Of a stretch of 64,000 bases of DNA, positions 34,643-43,634 are shown piece by piece (position 1 is the first letter of the stretch; the number at the start of each line of letters is the position of its first letter). The notes under the pieces were generated by a model, which ran no database searches, had not been told where the DNA came from, and was given only the letters and a program-made list of their open reading frames with translations. This DNA comes from UBA9732 sp963649615 (GTDB taxonomy: Bacteria; Spirochaetota; Spirochaetia; Sphaerochaetales; Sphaerochaetaceae): NCBI GenBank assembly GCA_963649615.1, contig CAVJIN010000001.1, positions 29,975-93,974 on the forward strand. Reading direction: 5' to 3'. A program made the translations under genes and the position numbers.

Positions 34643-34671
34643 TTGAAAAGGCGGGTGTTAACGTATATCAT
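34643..34671 (+). promoter_or_regulatory. dnaA promoter, near-leaderless
   Basis: TTGAAA (34643-34648), a 17-bp spacer and TATCAT (34666-34671), seven bases before the dnaA ATG. No Shine-Dalgarno sequence fits in between. No DnaA box is seen in this 134-bp gyrB-dnaA gap. Confidence 0.6.
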
Positions 34672-34678
34672 TTGTCCT

Positions 34679-36073
34679 ATGCCAACAAAAGATGACTTGT
34701 TTTATGCAGAACTATGGGAAAAAACAATTTCTCAGATAAAAACCACTCTTCCAGAGAGTGAATTTGTTACATGGTTTTCACGTCTTGTATTTGGAAAAGA
34801 AGAAGGTGGGACAATTACTCTCTATACAACTTCAACCTTTGTAAAAGAAAAGTTTGAAGAAACATATAAAAGTCTCATTGAAAACACAATAAGTGAACTT
34901 GGAGACAAACCTTGCTTTGTTAAATTTGAAGTAAAAAAAGATGCTCAAAAACCAACTAATAGTGAAAAAACCAAAGAAATAGAGAAAAATAGGACATTAT
35001 TAGAGAAAAATATACAGAAAAAAAAGAAAGCAGATGATTTAATGTTTAATCCTAATTACACTTTTGATTCTTTTGTTTCTGGCGATAATAGTAGCTTTGC
35101 TTACAATGCTTGTTTGGCAATTGCAAACAATCCTGGTTCTGCTTATAACCCTTGTCTTTTATACGGAGGAGTTGGTCTTGGAAAAACACATCTTATCCAA
35201 AGTATTGGAAATTACATAAGAAGTACTACAAATTTAAAAGTCGTCTATATTACAGCTGAGAACTTTACAAATGAGTTTATTCAATCTGTTAATGATAAAA
35301 ATTCACAGCAGTTTAAAAATAAATACAGAAAAGCGGAAGTTCTCTTGATTGACGATATCCACTTTCTTCAAAAAAAAGAAGGAACGCAGGAAGAACTTTT
35401 TAACACTTTCAATGATCTTTATGACACTGGAAGACAAATAGTTTTTACCTGTGATAGGCCGGTAGAGGAATTAAAAGATATTTCAGATAGACTTAAAAGC
35501 AGATTCTCAAGAGGATTAAATATAGACTTACTTCCTCCAAATTATGAAACAAGAGTTGCTATTTTAAAGAAAAAATGTCAAGAAAAAGGTGTTTCCTTTA
35601 GTAATGAAGTAATTGAATATATTGCTTCAAATATTTCAAGTAACGTGAGAGATCTAGAATCTTGTCTTACTAAGTTAATTGCTTACAGTACATTACTTCA
35701 TAAGGACATTTCCTTAGAGACAGCAAAAGAACAACTAAAACATATTGTAAGTAGAAACAACGATTCTACTGGTGTTTCAATAGATTTAATTATTAAAACA
35801 GTTTCAACATACTTTAATGTTTCTCCTTTTGAAATTAAAGGAAAAAGTAGAAATCAATCTGTTGTTATGCCAAGACAAATTGCAATGTTTCTCTGTAAAG
35901 ATTTAACAGACTTTTCAACTACTGAAATTGGAATGGAATTTGGAGGAAAAAACCATACCACTGTTATGTATAATGTTCAAAAAGTTGAATCAATGCTTAA
36001 ATCAAGTGAAAAGGATATTAATACAATAATTGATAAGTTAAAAAGACAAATTAAAGCTGATTCAAAGAAATAA
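34679..36073 (+). CDS. dnaA: Chromosomal replication initiator DnaA
   Basis: A 464-residue AAA+ initiator. Domain I (1 to about 85), a lysine-rich linker, ATPase core with Walker A GGVGLGKT (163-170) and Walker B LLIDDIHFL, and the C-terminal DNA-binding domain with the signature GGKNHTTVMYNVQKVE. The ATG at 34679 fits the family N terminus (DLFYAELWEKTISQIK); a longer frame into gyrB has no homology. The gene has no ribosome binding site and seems leaderless. Confidence 0.96.
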   Translation: MPTKDDLFYAELWEKTISQIKTTLPESEFVTWFSRLVFGKEEGGTITLYTTSTFVKEKFEETYKSLIENTISELGDKPCFVKFEVKKDAQKPTNSEKTKEIEKNRTLLEKNIQKKKKADDLMFNPNYTFDSFVSGDNSSFAYNACLAIANNPGSAYNPCLLYGGVGLGKTHLIQSIGNYIRSTTNLKVVYITAENFTNEFIQSVNDKNSQQFKNKYRKAEVLLIDDIHFLQKKEGTQEELFNTFNDLYDTGRQIVFTCDRPVEELKDISDRLKSRFSRGLNIDLLPPNYETRVAILKKKCQEKGVSFSNEVIEYIASNISSNVRDLESCLTKLIAYSTLLHKDISLETAKEQLKHIVSRNNDSTGVSIDLIIKTVSTYFNVSPFEIKGKSRNQSVVMPRQIAMFLCKDLTDFSTTEIGMEFGGKNHTTVMYNVQKVESMLKSSEKDINTIIDKLKRQIKADSKK

Positions 36074-36277
36074 TCTTTGTTCATAAGTTGTTGATAAAAA
36101 AAGAAAACTTACTTTCTTGCACATGTATAAACAGGTTATACACAATTGTGTTTTAAAAAGTGCTAGACTTATTATTAAATGATTAAAGGAATTACTATTT
36201 TTTTGACATTTTTTGTGCTATATTATAACTACTAAAATAAAAATTAAATAAATAAAAATAACAAAGGGAGATTGCCA
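36074..36277. other. Candidate replication origin (dnaA-dnaN spacer)
   Basis: An AT-rich 204-bp spacer with DnaA-box-like 9-mers: TGTTCATAA (36078-36086) and TGTTGATAA (36089-36097), which are TTATGAACA and TTATCAACA on the - strand, and TTATACACA (36136-36144, + strand). A T-rich stretch that could unwind follows at 36170-36240, together with a TTGACA (36203-36208) and TATAAC likely to drive dnaN. Position and local skew agree with oriC. Confidence 0.65.
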
Positions 36278-37381
36278 ATGAAATTCGTTTGCCAAAAAAA
36301 TGCAATACTTAAAGAACTGTCAAATGCTCTTGATTTTACTTCTCAAAGAAACACTCTTGCTGTTTATGCAAACGTATGTTTAATTCTAGAAGGAAACAAT
36401 CTTATTATAAAAGCTACAGATCAAAAAATGAGCTACGTTTCTGAAATTACTGTTCAAGGATTGGTAGACGGTTCAACAACTGTTATTTGCGACAAATTTC
36501 TTGAAATTATAAAAAATCTTCCAGAAGATGAGATTTCTTTTGAAGATATAGATGATAAATTGACAATTAAGCCTGAAAATAATCGTATTGAGTTTAAGTT
36601 AAGAACCATAGAGGCATCGGCATTTCCAAGCTTGGATTTTGCTGAGGAGAATTCTTTTTTTCAGGTACCACAAAAAGATTTCACAGATATGATTAACCAA
36701 GTAATCTTTGCCGTAAGTGATGACGAATCAAAATTTGCAATGACTGGTGCTCATTTAGAAAAAAAGGGAAGTTCTCTTGTTTTGGTTGCAACTGATGGAA
36801 GAAGGCTTTCATATATCTGTAGAAAGATTGAAGGAGAAATTCCTGACTTTAGTGGTGCTACTATTCCAAGTAAATTCTTAAATCTTGTAAAAAAGCTTTC
36901 TGTTGGAGAAGGTGATTTTGATGTTAGTGTTGGACAAAATACTATTTCAATTAGATTTGGGAGCTGTACAATTTCCTCAAATCTTATAAAAAACGATTTC
37001 CCTGCTTATAAAAGAGTAATTCCTGAAAAGCAAAATTCTTCTTGTGTTGTTAATATTGATAATCTTTCAAATGCTCTTAAGAGAGTCTCATTGCTTGTTG
37101 AAAATAAATACAAGAAGATTGTTATTGAGTTTACAGAAAACAAACTGTCAATTTACAGTAATGAAAGTGAAGATGGTATAGGAAGGGAAGAAATAGAGTG
37201 TCAGTATGATGGAGAACCCTTAAAAACAGCTATGAATTTCACTTATTTGCTTAGTCCTTTAAAGGTAATGGATGGAAAGGAAGCAAAAATTGAATTTAGT
37301 GATGCTGGAAGACCTTTTACACTTAAAGCGGAGCCAGAGAGGGATTATCTACATGTGATAATGCCTATGAATTTAAACTAA
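36278..37381 (+). CDS. dnaN: DNA polymerase III sliding clamp (beta)
   Basis: A 367-residue clamp with the three repeated domains; the C terminus ends in the conserved HVIMPM segment. It holds polymerase III on DNA. ATG at 36278 is six bases after GGGAGA. recF starts three bases after the stop. Confidence 0.96.
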   Translation: MKFVCQKNAILKELSNALDFTSQRNTLAVYANVCLILEGNNLIIKATDQKMSYVSEITVQGLVDGSTTVICDKFLEIIKNLPEDEISFEDIDDKLTIKPENNRIEFKLRTIEASAFPSLDFAEENSFFQVPQKDFTDMINQVIFAVSDDESKFAMTGAHLEKKGSSLVLVATDGRRLSYICRKIEGEIPDFSGATIPSKFLNLVKKLSVGEGDFDVSVGQNTISIRFGSCTISSNLIKNDFPAYKRVIPEKQNSSCVVNIDNLSNALKRVSLLVENKYKKIVIEFTENKLSIYSNESEDGIGREEIECQYDGEPLKTAMNFTYLLSPLKVMDGKEAKIEFSDAGRPFTLKAEPERDYLHVIMPMNLN

Positions 37382-37384
37382 TAG

Positions 37385-38482
37385 ATGCTAATAAAAAGTT
37401 TGTCACTAAAAGGATTTCGAAATCTTGTTAATTGTGACATTGATACTTCTTATAAACAAGTAATTCTCAAAGGGGAAAATGGGCAAGGTAAAACAAACCT
37501 TCTTGAGGCGGTCTATCTTTTATGTTATGGATCTTCTTTTAGGACTCAAAATTTAAAAGAGGTTGTTTGTCACGGTGAAGAATTTTTTCGTATAAAATCT
37601 ATTTTTGAGGATAATCAAAACCTTGAAAGAAAGGTTGATCTTTCATTTATAGAAGGAAAAAAGAAAATAAGACTTGATGGTTGTGAGATAAAAGATAGAA
37701 AAGAGTTAATTTATAGTATTCCTTGTATTGCATTTACACATGAAGATATTTCTTTTGTTCGAGGAGAACCTGAAAACAGAAGGAGATTTTTTGATCAAAC
37801 AATGTCCATGTATGATCCTTCTTTTTTTGATGATTTAAGAAGATATAAACTTGTTTTAAGACAAAGAAACGCTGCTATAAAAGAACAACAATATTCACTT
37901 TTAGATGTATATGATGAAAAACTCGCATTTTACGGACTTCCAATAATGAAAGCTCGTCGTGCTGTTTTAAATTCTTTTTCTACTATTTTTCCTGATATTT
38001 ATAATGCAGTTTCTTTAGAGGATAGAAAAATTGAAGTAAAATATAGACCTTCATGGGATGAAGGCAAGAATGTTGACGAAATTATCTCTTCTCTTGGTCA
38101 ACAAAGAGAGGTTGATATAAAGCTTTCTACAACAACGAGTGGTCCTCATAGGGATAGGTTTATAGTTTCTGATTCAAATGGGCCTTTTATTAATTCTGCG
38201 TCTACAGGACAAATAAGATTAGCTTCCTTAGTTTTTAGATCTGCGCAAGCTGTTTTTTTTAGACAAAAGACTGGTCTTAATCCTGTTTTTTTAATAGATG
38301 ATGTCCTTTTAGAGTTAGATACACCAAAAAGAGCAAGATATCTTTCATATTTAGGACATTATAATCAAGCTTTCTTTACATTTCTTCCAGAAGAAAAATA
38401 TTTTGATCCTTTCTTTGATTTAAGTGACGGTTGTTCTAAAATATATAAGGTCAGTAATGGAAAAATTGAAGATGAAGAATAA
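37385..38482 (+). CDS. recF: DNA replication and repair protein RecF
   Basis: A 365-residue SMC-like ATPase that binds gap junctions and, with RecR, loads RecA. Walker A GENGQGKTN (30-38), signature STGQIRLASL and Walker B VFLIDDVLLELD are intact. There is no clear binding site, so translation may depend on dnaN. Its 3' end overlaps the next gene. Confidence 0.95.
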   Translation: MLIKSLSLKGFRNLVNCDIDTSYKQVILKGENGQGKTNLLEAVYLLCYGSSFRTQNLKEVVCHGEEFFRIKSIFEDNQNLERKVDLSFIEGKKKIRLDGCEIKDRKELIYSIPCIAFTHEDISFVRGEPENRRRFFDQTMSMYDPSFFDDLRRYKLVLRQRNAAIKEQQYSLLDVYDEKLAFYGLPIMKARRAVLNSFSTIFPDIYNAVSLEDRKIEVKYRPSWDEGKNVDEIISSLGQQREVDIKLSTTTSGPHRDRFIVSDSNGPFINSASTGQIRLASLVFRSAQAVFFRQKTGLNPVFLIDDVLLELDTPKRARYLSYLGHYNQAFFTFLPEEKYFDPFFDLSDGCSKIYKVSNGKIEDEE

Positions 38483-38819
38483 TTATAAGAAAGACAATTA
38501 TAAAACTCTTTCTCCTGAGGATCCTGCAGACAGTGGGGTTTATATTGATAAGATTTTTGAAAGGTTTGGAATAAATATTAATTCTCCTGAGGTTCAATTA
38601 AACATAAGATGGTCTGATATTGTTGGAACAGAACTAGCCAAGGAAATTTTTTATGAAAAAATTTCAAATGAAACATTATTTATTATTTGTAAAAGTTCTT
38701 CCTATGCAAGTTTTGTAAGATTGAATTCCAACGACATAATAAAAAAGGTTAATTCAGCTTTTCCTGAATTGAAGATAAAGAAAATATTTTTAAGAGTTTC
38801 ACCTTATGGGAGGTTTTAA
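38457..38819 (+). CDS. DciA-like protein (DUF721)
   Basis: About 120 residues with the DUF721 core (LNIRWSDIVGTELAKEI, LFIICKSSSYASFVRLNSNDII). DUF721/DciA proteins recruit or load the replicative helicase in bacteria lacking DnaC/DnaI. The gene sits after recF as in many bacteria. The start is uncertain: ATG 38457 follows AAGG by six bases; ATG 38472 is an alternative. It overlaps recF and ends two bases before ndk. Confidence 0.82.
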   Translation: MEKLKMKNNYKKDNYKTLSPEDPADSGVYIDKIFERFGININSPEVQLNIRWSDIVGTELAKEIFYEKISNETLFIICKSSSYASFVRLNSNDIIKKVNSAFPELKIKKIFLRVSPYGRF

Positions 38820-38820
38820 A

Positions 38821-39291
38821 ATGGTTGAAAGAACTTTTATTGCAATTAAACCAGATGCAGTTCAAAGGGGACTCATTGGAAAAATAATAGCCCGAATTGA
38901 GGATAAAGGGTATAAAATTGTGGCATTAAAGATGCTTCAGGTATCTGATGAGCAAGCAGCAAAGCATTATGCTGAACATTTTGGAAAACCTTTTTATCCA
39001 ACTCTCGTGAAATTTATTACCAGTGCTCCTATTATTGCTATGGTAATAGAAGGAGAAGATGTCATTCTAGGAATGCGTCAAATAATGGGAAAAACTAATC
39101 CCTCAAATGCAGAAGTAGGAACTATTAGAGGAGATTTTTCTCCAGAGATGAGTTTTAACATTATTCACGGCTCGGACAGCCCGGAGAGTGCAAAAAGAGA
39201 AATAGACATTTACTTTAAAGATGAGGAAATATGTGATAAATGGCAAACCTCTTTTGAGATTCTAAAAAATAATATGTCAAAGCAATCATAA
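38821..39291 (+). CDS. ndk: Nucleoside diphosphate kinase
   Basis: A 156-residue enzyme equalising nucleoside triphosphate pools. The phosphorylated histidine is H116 in NIIHGSDS, and the N-terminal RTFIAIKPDAVQRG is typical. GGGAGG at the end of the preceding gene is its binding site. It closes the dnaN-recF-dciA group. Confidence 0.96.
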   Translation: MVERTFIAIKPDAVQRGLIGKIIARIEDKGYKIVALKMLQVSDEQAAKHYAEHFGKPFYPTLVKFITSAPIIAMVIEGEDVILGMRQIMGKTNPSNAEVGTIRGDFSPEMSFNIIHGSDSPESAKREIDIYFKDEEICDKWQTSFEILKNNMSKQS

Positions 39292-39313
39292 GTAGTATTC
39301 CCTGATGGAGCCC

Positions 39314-39342
39314 TTGACCAAAATTGTGCATAAATTTATACT
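39314..39342 (+). promoter_or_regulatory. rpmH promoter
   Basis: TTGACC (39314-39319), a 17-bp spacer and TATACT (39337-39342). The leader of about 60 bases contains GGAGATATACC before the rpmH ATG. Confidence 0.75.
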
Positions 39343-39410
39343 CAAGTGCTCAGTAAATACACTAGCGTTAATGAAAATCCCGCTTTAAGCGATATATATG
39401 GAGATATACC

Positions 39411-39578
39411 ATGAGTTACAAAGGCAAAAGAACATACCAGCCAAGTAAGGTCAAAAGAAACAGAAAGTTTGGATTCAGAGCACGTATGGCAACCAAGGGT
39501 GGTCGTCTTGTTTTAGCAAGAAGAAGAGCTAAGGGCAGACATAGTCTTTCCGTCTGTGATGAAAAGAAGCCTTACTAA
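39411..39578 (+). CDS. rpmH: Ribosomal protein L34
   Basis: A 55-residue basic protein of the large ribosomal subunit: KRTYQPSKVKRNRKFGFRAR and GGRLVLARRRAKGRHSLSV are the L34 core. It has four extra residues at the N terminus (MSYKG instead of M) and an extra tail DEKKPY. The tail exists because the gene overlaps the start of rnpA by 20 bases. GGAG precedes the ATG. Confidence 0.96.
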   Translation: MSYKGKRTYQPSKVKRNRKFGFRARMATKGGRLVLARRRAKGRHSLSVCDEKKPY

Positions 39579-39906
39579 AAAACAGATAATCAGATTTAAA
39601 GCAGATATTGACAATATATTCAAAGCGGGAAAAAGATATTCTCTTTCCTGCTTTAAGTTATATGTAGTAGAGAATAATTTAGACTACAGCAGAATAATTG
39701 TCATTCCTGCTAAACATTATGGCAATTCAGTCCAAAGAAACCTAATTAGAAGACAAATTAAAGAGATTTGGAGACTAAAGCAGGACAAAATAAAAAAAGG
39801 ACTTGATATGGCCATTGTTGTATATCCTGGCAAAGACTTGGCTTATGAAGAAAAAGAAAATACATTGCTTAATCTCTTTGTAAAAAGCAGCTCCCTAGAA
39901 GCCTAG
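39559..39906 (+). CDS. rnpA: Ribonuclease P protein component
   Basis: A 115-residue protein helping the RNase P RNA process tRNA 5' ends. It carries the RNR-type motif in QRNLIRRQIKEIWR and the usual basic start. The ATG lies inside rpmH (overlap 39559-39578) with no separate binding site, so it is probably translated by coupling or re-initiation. yidC and jag follow. Confidence 0.93.
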   Translation: MKRSLTKKQIIRFKADIDNIFKAGKRYSLSCFKLYVVENNLDYSRIIVIPAKHYGNSVQRNLIRRQIKEIWRLKQDKIKKGLDMAIVVYPGKDLAYEEKENTLLNLFVKSSSLEA

Positions 39907-39959
39907 AGGGCTGATTTTTTCATAACTATAGTTCTTTTGCCTCCGATTTAGATTTTCAG

Positions 39960-39976
39960 GAGGTTTTAAAAACCTC
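39960..39976. repeat. GAGGTTTT/AAAACCTC inverted repeat before yidC
   Basis: Perfect 8-base arms with one base between them, 13 bases before the yidC ATG and touching its CAGGAGCC binding site. It could affect yidC translation; it is a copy of the dispersed hairpin family. Confidence 0.65.
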
Positions 39977-39989
39977 GCAGGAGCCTATT

Positions 39990-41813
39990 ATGGATGGGAA
40001 ATCAATATTAGCGGTAGTCCTTTGTGTTGTTGTTATTTTTGTAAGTATGTTTATCCAAACAACATTCTTCTCAACACCAACTACCACAAGTGATTCTGAT
40101 ACAGTTCAGACCTCAGAGGTTGCAAACCAGCAGAAAGACGCATTAGAAATTACGCCGGTTGCAGACAACAACTCTACAGACACCTTTATTTATGAGACCG
40201 ATGTTTTTGAAATAACTTTTGATCCAGTTGGTGCAAGTATTAAATCTTTGATTATGAAGGATCACGCTAATGCAGATGGTCAACATGTTGACCTTATTTT
40301 TAAAGGGGAAAACGATCATAATGCCTTCCTTATGTATTGGGGCGATGATTTAACAAAACCAATTCTTGATACATATGCTTATGTTATTGATGGTTCAAAA
40401 ATTGTCTTTACACATGATTATACAGATGAAAATGGAAAAGCTTTCACTGTACAAAAAACTTTTGAGTTTAAGGATGGTGAATATCTTTTTGCTGTTTCTG
40501 TTGATCTTATTGGAGATTCTTCATTTGAAGGTCTTTCAGACGGTGATTATGCTTATACAATTGCATATGAACCACAAGTTGGTCCTTCATTTACACAAAT
40601 GAAGAATAATAACTACGACTACAGAAGATTTTACGTTAATAAATATAAAGAAAACGGAAAAACAAAGAAAACTAGTTATACAGGGGACTTTGAAACTACA
40701 GAAAAAGTAAAGTGGATAAGCCTTACAAGTAAGTATTTCACAGTTATTGCTGCTCCAGAAAGTAATGTTTCTTACAAGTACACTGGAAAACAAAGCAAAG
40801 ATGGTGATATTGATCAAACAAACAGTATTTATCTATCTAGACCAGCCACAGATGCATCCTCAAGTGACACCGTTTATTTCTACTGTGGCCCACAGCTTAA
40901 GAAATATCTTGGTTCTTACTACAGTGGAACAGACAATGCATGGGGTATAAGAGATCTCAACTTAGATGATGCAATGGAAAGTGGTTCTTGGTTAGGTTGG
41001 CTTGAGACTATTCTTAAATGGATGCTTAACATCCTTTATAAGATTATTCCAAACTATGGCGTTGGTATTATTCTTCTTACTATTATTCTTAAGCTCATTT
41101 TGTGGCCACTTTCAAAGAAAAGTACACAGTCCACAGCTAAAATGGCGGCTTTAAATCCACAAATAGAAGAATTAAAAGTTAAATATAAAGATAATCCACA
41201 GAAATTAAATCAAGAAACAGCGGATCTTTATAAGAAAGAAGGTATAAATCCAATGGGAGGATGTTTACCGTTACTTATTCAATTTCCAATCCTTATTGCT
41301 TTCTACGGTTTGTTAAATAAGCACTTTGAACTTAGAGGTGCAATGTTTATTCCTGGTTGGATTTCAGACCTTTCTGTTCCAGAGACAATAGCAACACTTA
41401 GTTTTAACATTCCATTGTTAGGATCAGAGATTCACCTTTTGCCTATCCTTTATACAGTAAGTATGATTTTCTCAATGAAGATGGCGAATGGGCAATCTAA
41501 GAACACTGCACAAGGAGGAACAATGGCGTTCATGACTTATGGAATGCCAATACTCTTCTTCTTCATTCTTTACAGTGCACCATCTGGCCTTTTATTATAC
41601 TGGACTGTAAGTAATTTGCTTTCAATAGGACAACAGATTTATGTAAATAAGGTTGTAAAGAATAAACCTGTACAAGAGGAAAAGAAAGAAGTTAAAGTTC
41701 CTGAAGCTGTAAGAAAATATCAGGAAAAATTAAAGAAAATTGAGGAAGAAAAAGCTAGAGCTGAGAAAGAAGCTTCCAAAAATGCAAAGAAGAATAATAA
41801 ACAGGGGAAATAA
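39990..41813 (+). CDS. yidC: Membrane protein insertase YidC
   Basis: A 607-residue Oxa1-family insertase. One N-terminal transmembrane helix is followed by a large periplasmic P1 domain (about 60-330) as in diderm bacteria, then the five-helix core (NILYKIIPNYGVGIILLTIILK... with the NPMGGCLPLLIQFP segment) and a lysine-rich cytoplasmic tail that can contact ribosomes. CAGGAG precedes the ATG. jag starts one base after the stop. Confidence 0.96.
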   Translation: MDGKSILAVVLCVVVIFVSMFIQTTFFSTPTTTSDSDTVQTSEVANQQKDALEITPVADNNSTDTFIYETDVFEITFDPVGASIKSLIMKDHANADGQHVDLIFKGENDHNAFLMYWGDDLTKPILDTYAYVIDGSKIVFTHDYTDENGKAFTVQKTFEFKDGEYLFAVSVDLIGDSSFEGLSDGDYAYTIAYEPQVGPSFTQMKNNNYDYRRFYVNKYKENGKTKKTSYTGDFETTEKVKWISLTSKYFTVIAAPESNVSYKYTGKQSKDGDIDQTNSIYLSRPATDASSSDTVYFYCGPQLKKYLGSYYSGTDNAWGIRDLNLDDAMESGSWLGWLETILKWMLNILYKIIPNYGVGIILLTIILKLILWPLSKKSTQSTAKMAALNPQIEELKVKYKDNPQKLNQETADLYKKEGINPMGGCLPLLIQFPILIAFYGLLNKHFELRGAMFIPGWISDLSVPETIATLSFNIPLLGSEIHLLPILYTVSMIFSMKMANGQSKNTAQGGTMAFMTYGMPILFFFILYSAPSGLLLYWTVSNLLSIGQQIYVNKVVKNKPVQEEKKEVKVPEAVRKYQEKLKKIEEEKARAEKEASKNAKKNNKQGK

Positions 41814-41814
41814 A

Positions 41815-42555
41815 ATGACAAGAGATTTTGAAGGTAAAACAGAACAAGAAGCCATTAATAAGGCTGTAGAAGAACTTCATATTGAAAGAGAAGATTTTGA
41901 TGTTGAGATTCTTGATAATGGCAGGAGAGGACTTTTTAAGAAGGCTAACGTTAAGATTAGAGTGCACATTGATACAGATGAAGAACCGGAGCAAGAACTT
42001 CCTGAAATGAATGAAACAGAAGTTGAAGAAAGCGAAAGCTATCTTCCAGAAGAGGCAGAGGAAGAGGAAGAAGAAATTACTCTTGAACCAAACGAAGAGC
42101 TTGAATCTCAAGTTTGTGCCTTCCTTAAAGGCGTTATTGAGCACATGGGATACGAAGCCGAGGTAAATGTTGCTTCAAGGACAGGACGAAAGGTAAATAT
42201 CACAATTGAAAGTGCTGATTCTAATATTATTATTGGAAGAAAAGGAAAGAACCTTGATGCTCTTCAAGTTCTTGCCAACGTCTTTGCTGGCAAAATTGAT
42301 TCAGAAAGAAAGATTATTGTTGATTCAGAAGATTACAGAGTTAGACATGAGGAGCAAATTATTAAAAATGCATATAAGGTTGCTCAGATTGTAAGAAAAA
42401 CAGGAAGATCTCATCTTCTTGAACCAATGAATCCGTATGAAAGAAGGCTCGTTCATACCGCTTTAAATGACGTTACTGGTATTGAAACAAAGAGTGAGGG
42501 AGAAGGCCTCTATAAACAGGTTAGAATTATCAGTAAAAGAAAGAGATATCACTAA
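41815..42555 (+). CDS. jag: RNA-binding protein Jag (KhpB)
   Basis: A 246-residue protein with an N-terminal Jag domain (TRDFEGKTEQEAINKAVEEL), an acidic linker, a KH domain with GRKGKNLD (about residues 140-147) and a C-terminal R3H domain (NPYERRLVHTAL). It binds RNA and is usually linked to YidC. CAGGGGAAAT precedes the ATG at 41815. A perfect hairpin terminator follows. Confidence 0.94.
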   Translation: MTRDFEGKTEQEAINKAVEELHIEREDFDVEILDNGRRGLFKKANVKIRVHIDTDEEPEQELPEMNETEVEESESYLPEEAEEEEEEITLEPNEELESQVCAFLKGVIEHMGYEAEVNVASRTGRKVNITIESADSNIIIGRKGKNLDALQVLANVFAGKIDSERKIIVDSEDYRVRHEEQIIKNAYKVAQIVRKTGRSHLLEPMNPYERRLVHTALNDVTGIETKSEGEGLYKQVRIISKRKRYH

Positions 42556-42575
42556 AAAGTTTAAATTTTATATCT

Positions 42576-42600
42576 AGAGGGCCTTTTGGCCCTCTCTTTG
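42576..42600 (+). terminator. Terminator of the rpmH-jag operon
   Basis: AGAGGGCC and GGCCCTCT pair perfectly around TTTT; CTTTG follows. Confidence 0.85.
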
Positions 42601-42610
42601 TATAAGGGTT

Positions 42611-43603
42611 CTACAGCAAGATTTTTTTCTCAAGAAGGGCTCTAAGTTCTGTTGCTTTTTCTTGAGAGAATTGAGCTCCAGTTTGTTTTATTATTTGCCC
42701 AGCAAGAGTTGATGCAATTAGACCACTTTCATTAATATCAAGACCTTTACATTGTCCATAAAGGAACCCGGCAGCATAGGTGTCTCCTGCTCCTGTTGTA
42801 TCAACAGGAGTTTCTGGACCCATAACGGGAATTTCATAAATATTTCTCTTGTGGCTTATAAAAGAGCCCTTCTTGCCGTTTTTGACAATGGCTGTCTCAC
42901 ATAGTTTACCCATGCTCTTGCAACATTCATAAGGGTCATAGTTATCAAATAACATGCGAGCTTCTTCTTTGTTTGCAAAAACAATGTCACAGTTTTCTTT
43001 AATGAGCTCTAAGAAAGAATCCCTATATCTTCCAACAGCAAAAGGATCTGCAATATCAAATGATATTTGTACTCCATTTGCCTTTGCTATTTTGATTGCT
43101 TTCCTTATGGCTGATTTTTGGCCTTCCGTATCCCACATATATCCTGTGAAATGAAAAAAAGAGGCTTTTTTTACTTCTTCTTCACAGACATCATCTTCAA
43201 TATAGTCTCTATTTGCACCTAAATAGGTGTTCATGGTCCTCTCTGAGTCTGGTGTTATTAGGATAATGGAAGATCCTGTAACGTTTGAAGAAACGGCAAG
43301 ATTATCTTTTACTCCTAAAGAAGCGAGACGTTCTTTATATATGGTTCCGTACTCATCTTGACCAACTTTACCCCCTAATGTGGTTTCTATCCCCATAGAA
43401 GCAAGAGTGATGACGGTATTAGGACATGAGCCCCCGCAAGAAAAGCGAGGCTCTTTCTTTGTTTTGATAAAATCAGTTAGCTCTAGCCTCTTTTCAAGAG
43501 TTATGAGATTCATAGTGCCCTTATAGAGGCCAAGCTTTTCTAAATCTTTATCTTCAACATTGACTATAACATCAATTAATGGATTGCCAATTCCGTAAAC
43601 CAT
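42611..43603 (-). CDS. PfkB-family kinase, probably adenosine kinase
   Basis: A 330-residue sugar/nucleoside kinase. The N-terminal GNPLIDV and GGSCPNT (substrate loop) and the C-terminal DTTGAGDTYAAGF with the catalytic aspartate are typical of PfkB enzymes; the overall pattern and length fit adenosine kinase, making AMP from adenosine. Ribokinase-like activity cannot be ruled out from sequence. Together with the adenosine deaminase at 6.5 kb it would give two fates for salvaged adenosine. Confidence 0.85.
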   Translation of the reverse strand: MVYGIGNPLIDVIVNVEDKDLEKLGLYKGTMNLITLEKRLELTDFIKTKKEPRFSCGGSCPNTVITLASMGIETTLGGKVGQDEYGTIYKERLASLGVKDNLAVSSNVTGSSIILITPDSERTMNTYLGANRDYIEDDVCEEEVKKASFFHFTGYMWDTEGQKSAIRKAIKIAKANGVQISFDIADPFAVGRYRDSFLELIKENCDIVFANKEEARMLFDNYDPYECCKSMGKLCETAIVKNGKKGSFISHKRNIYEIPVMGPETPVDTTGAGDTYAAGFLYGQCKGLDINESGLIASTLAGQIIKQTGAQFSQEKATELRALLEKKILL

Positions 43604-43634
43604 ATGATTAGTGTAACCCTTTGTGGCTTACAGT

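Noticed and set aside
34331..34678. Long N-terminal extension of dnaA into gyrB
   Set aside because: The extra residues are antisense gyrB sequence with no DnaA homology; the family start and a promoter fit the ATG at 34679.
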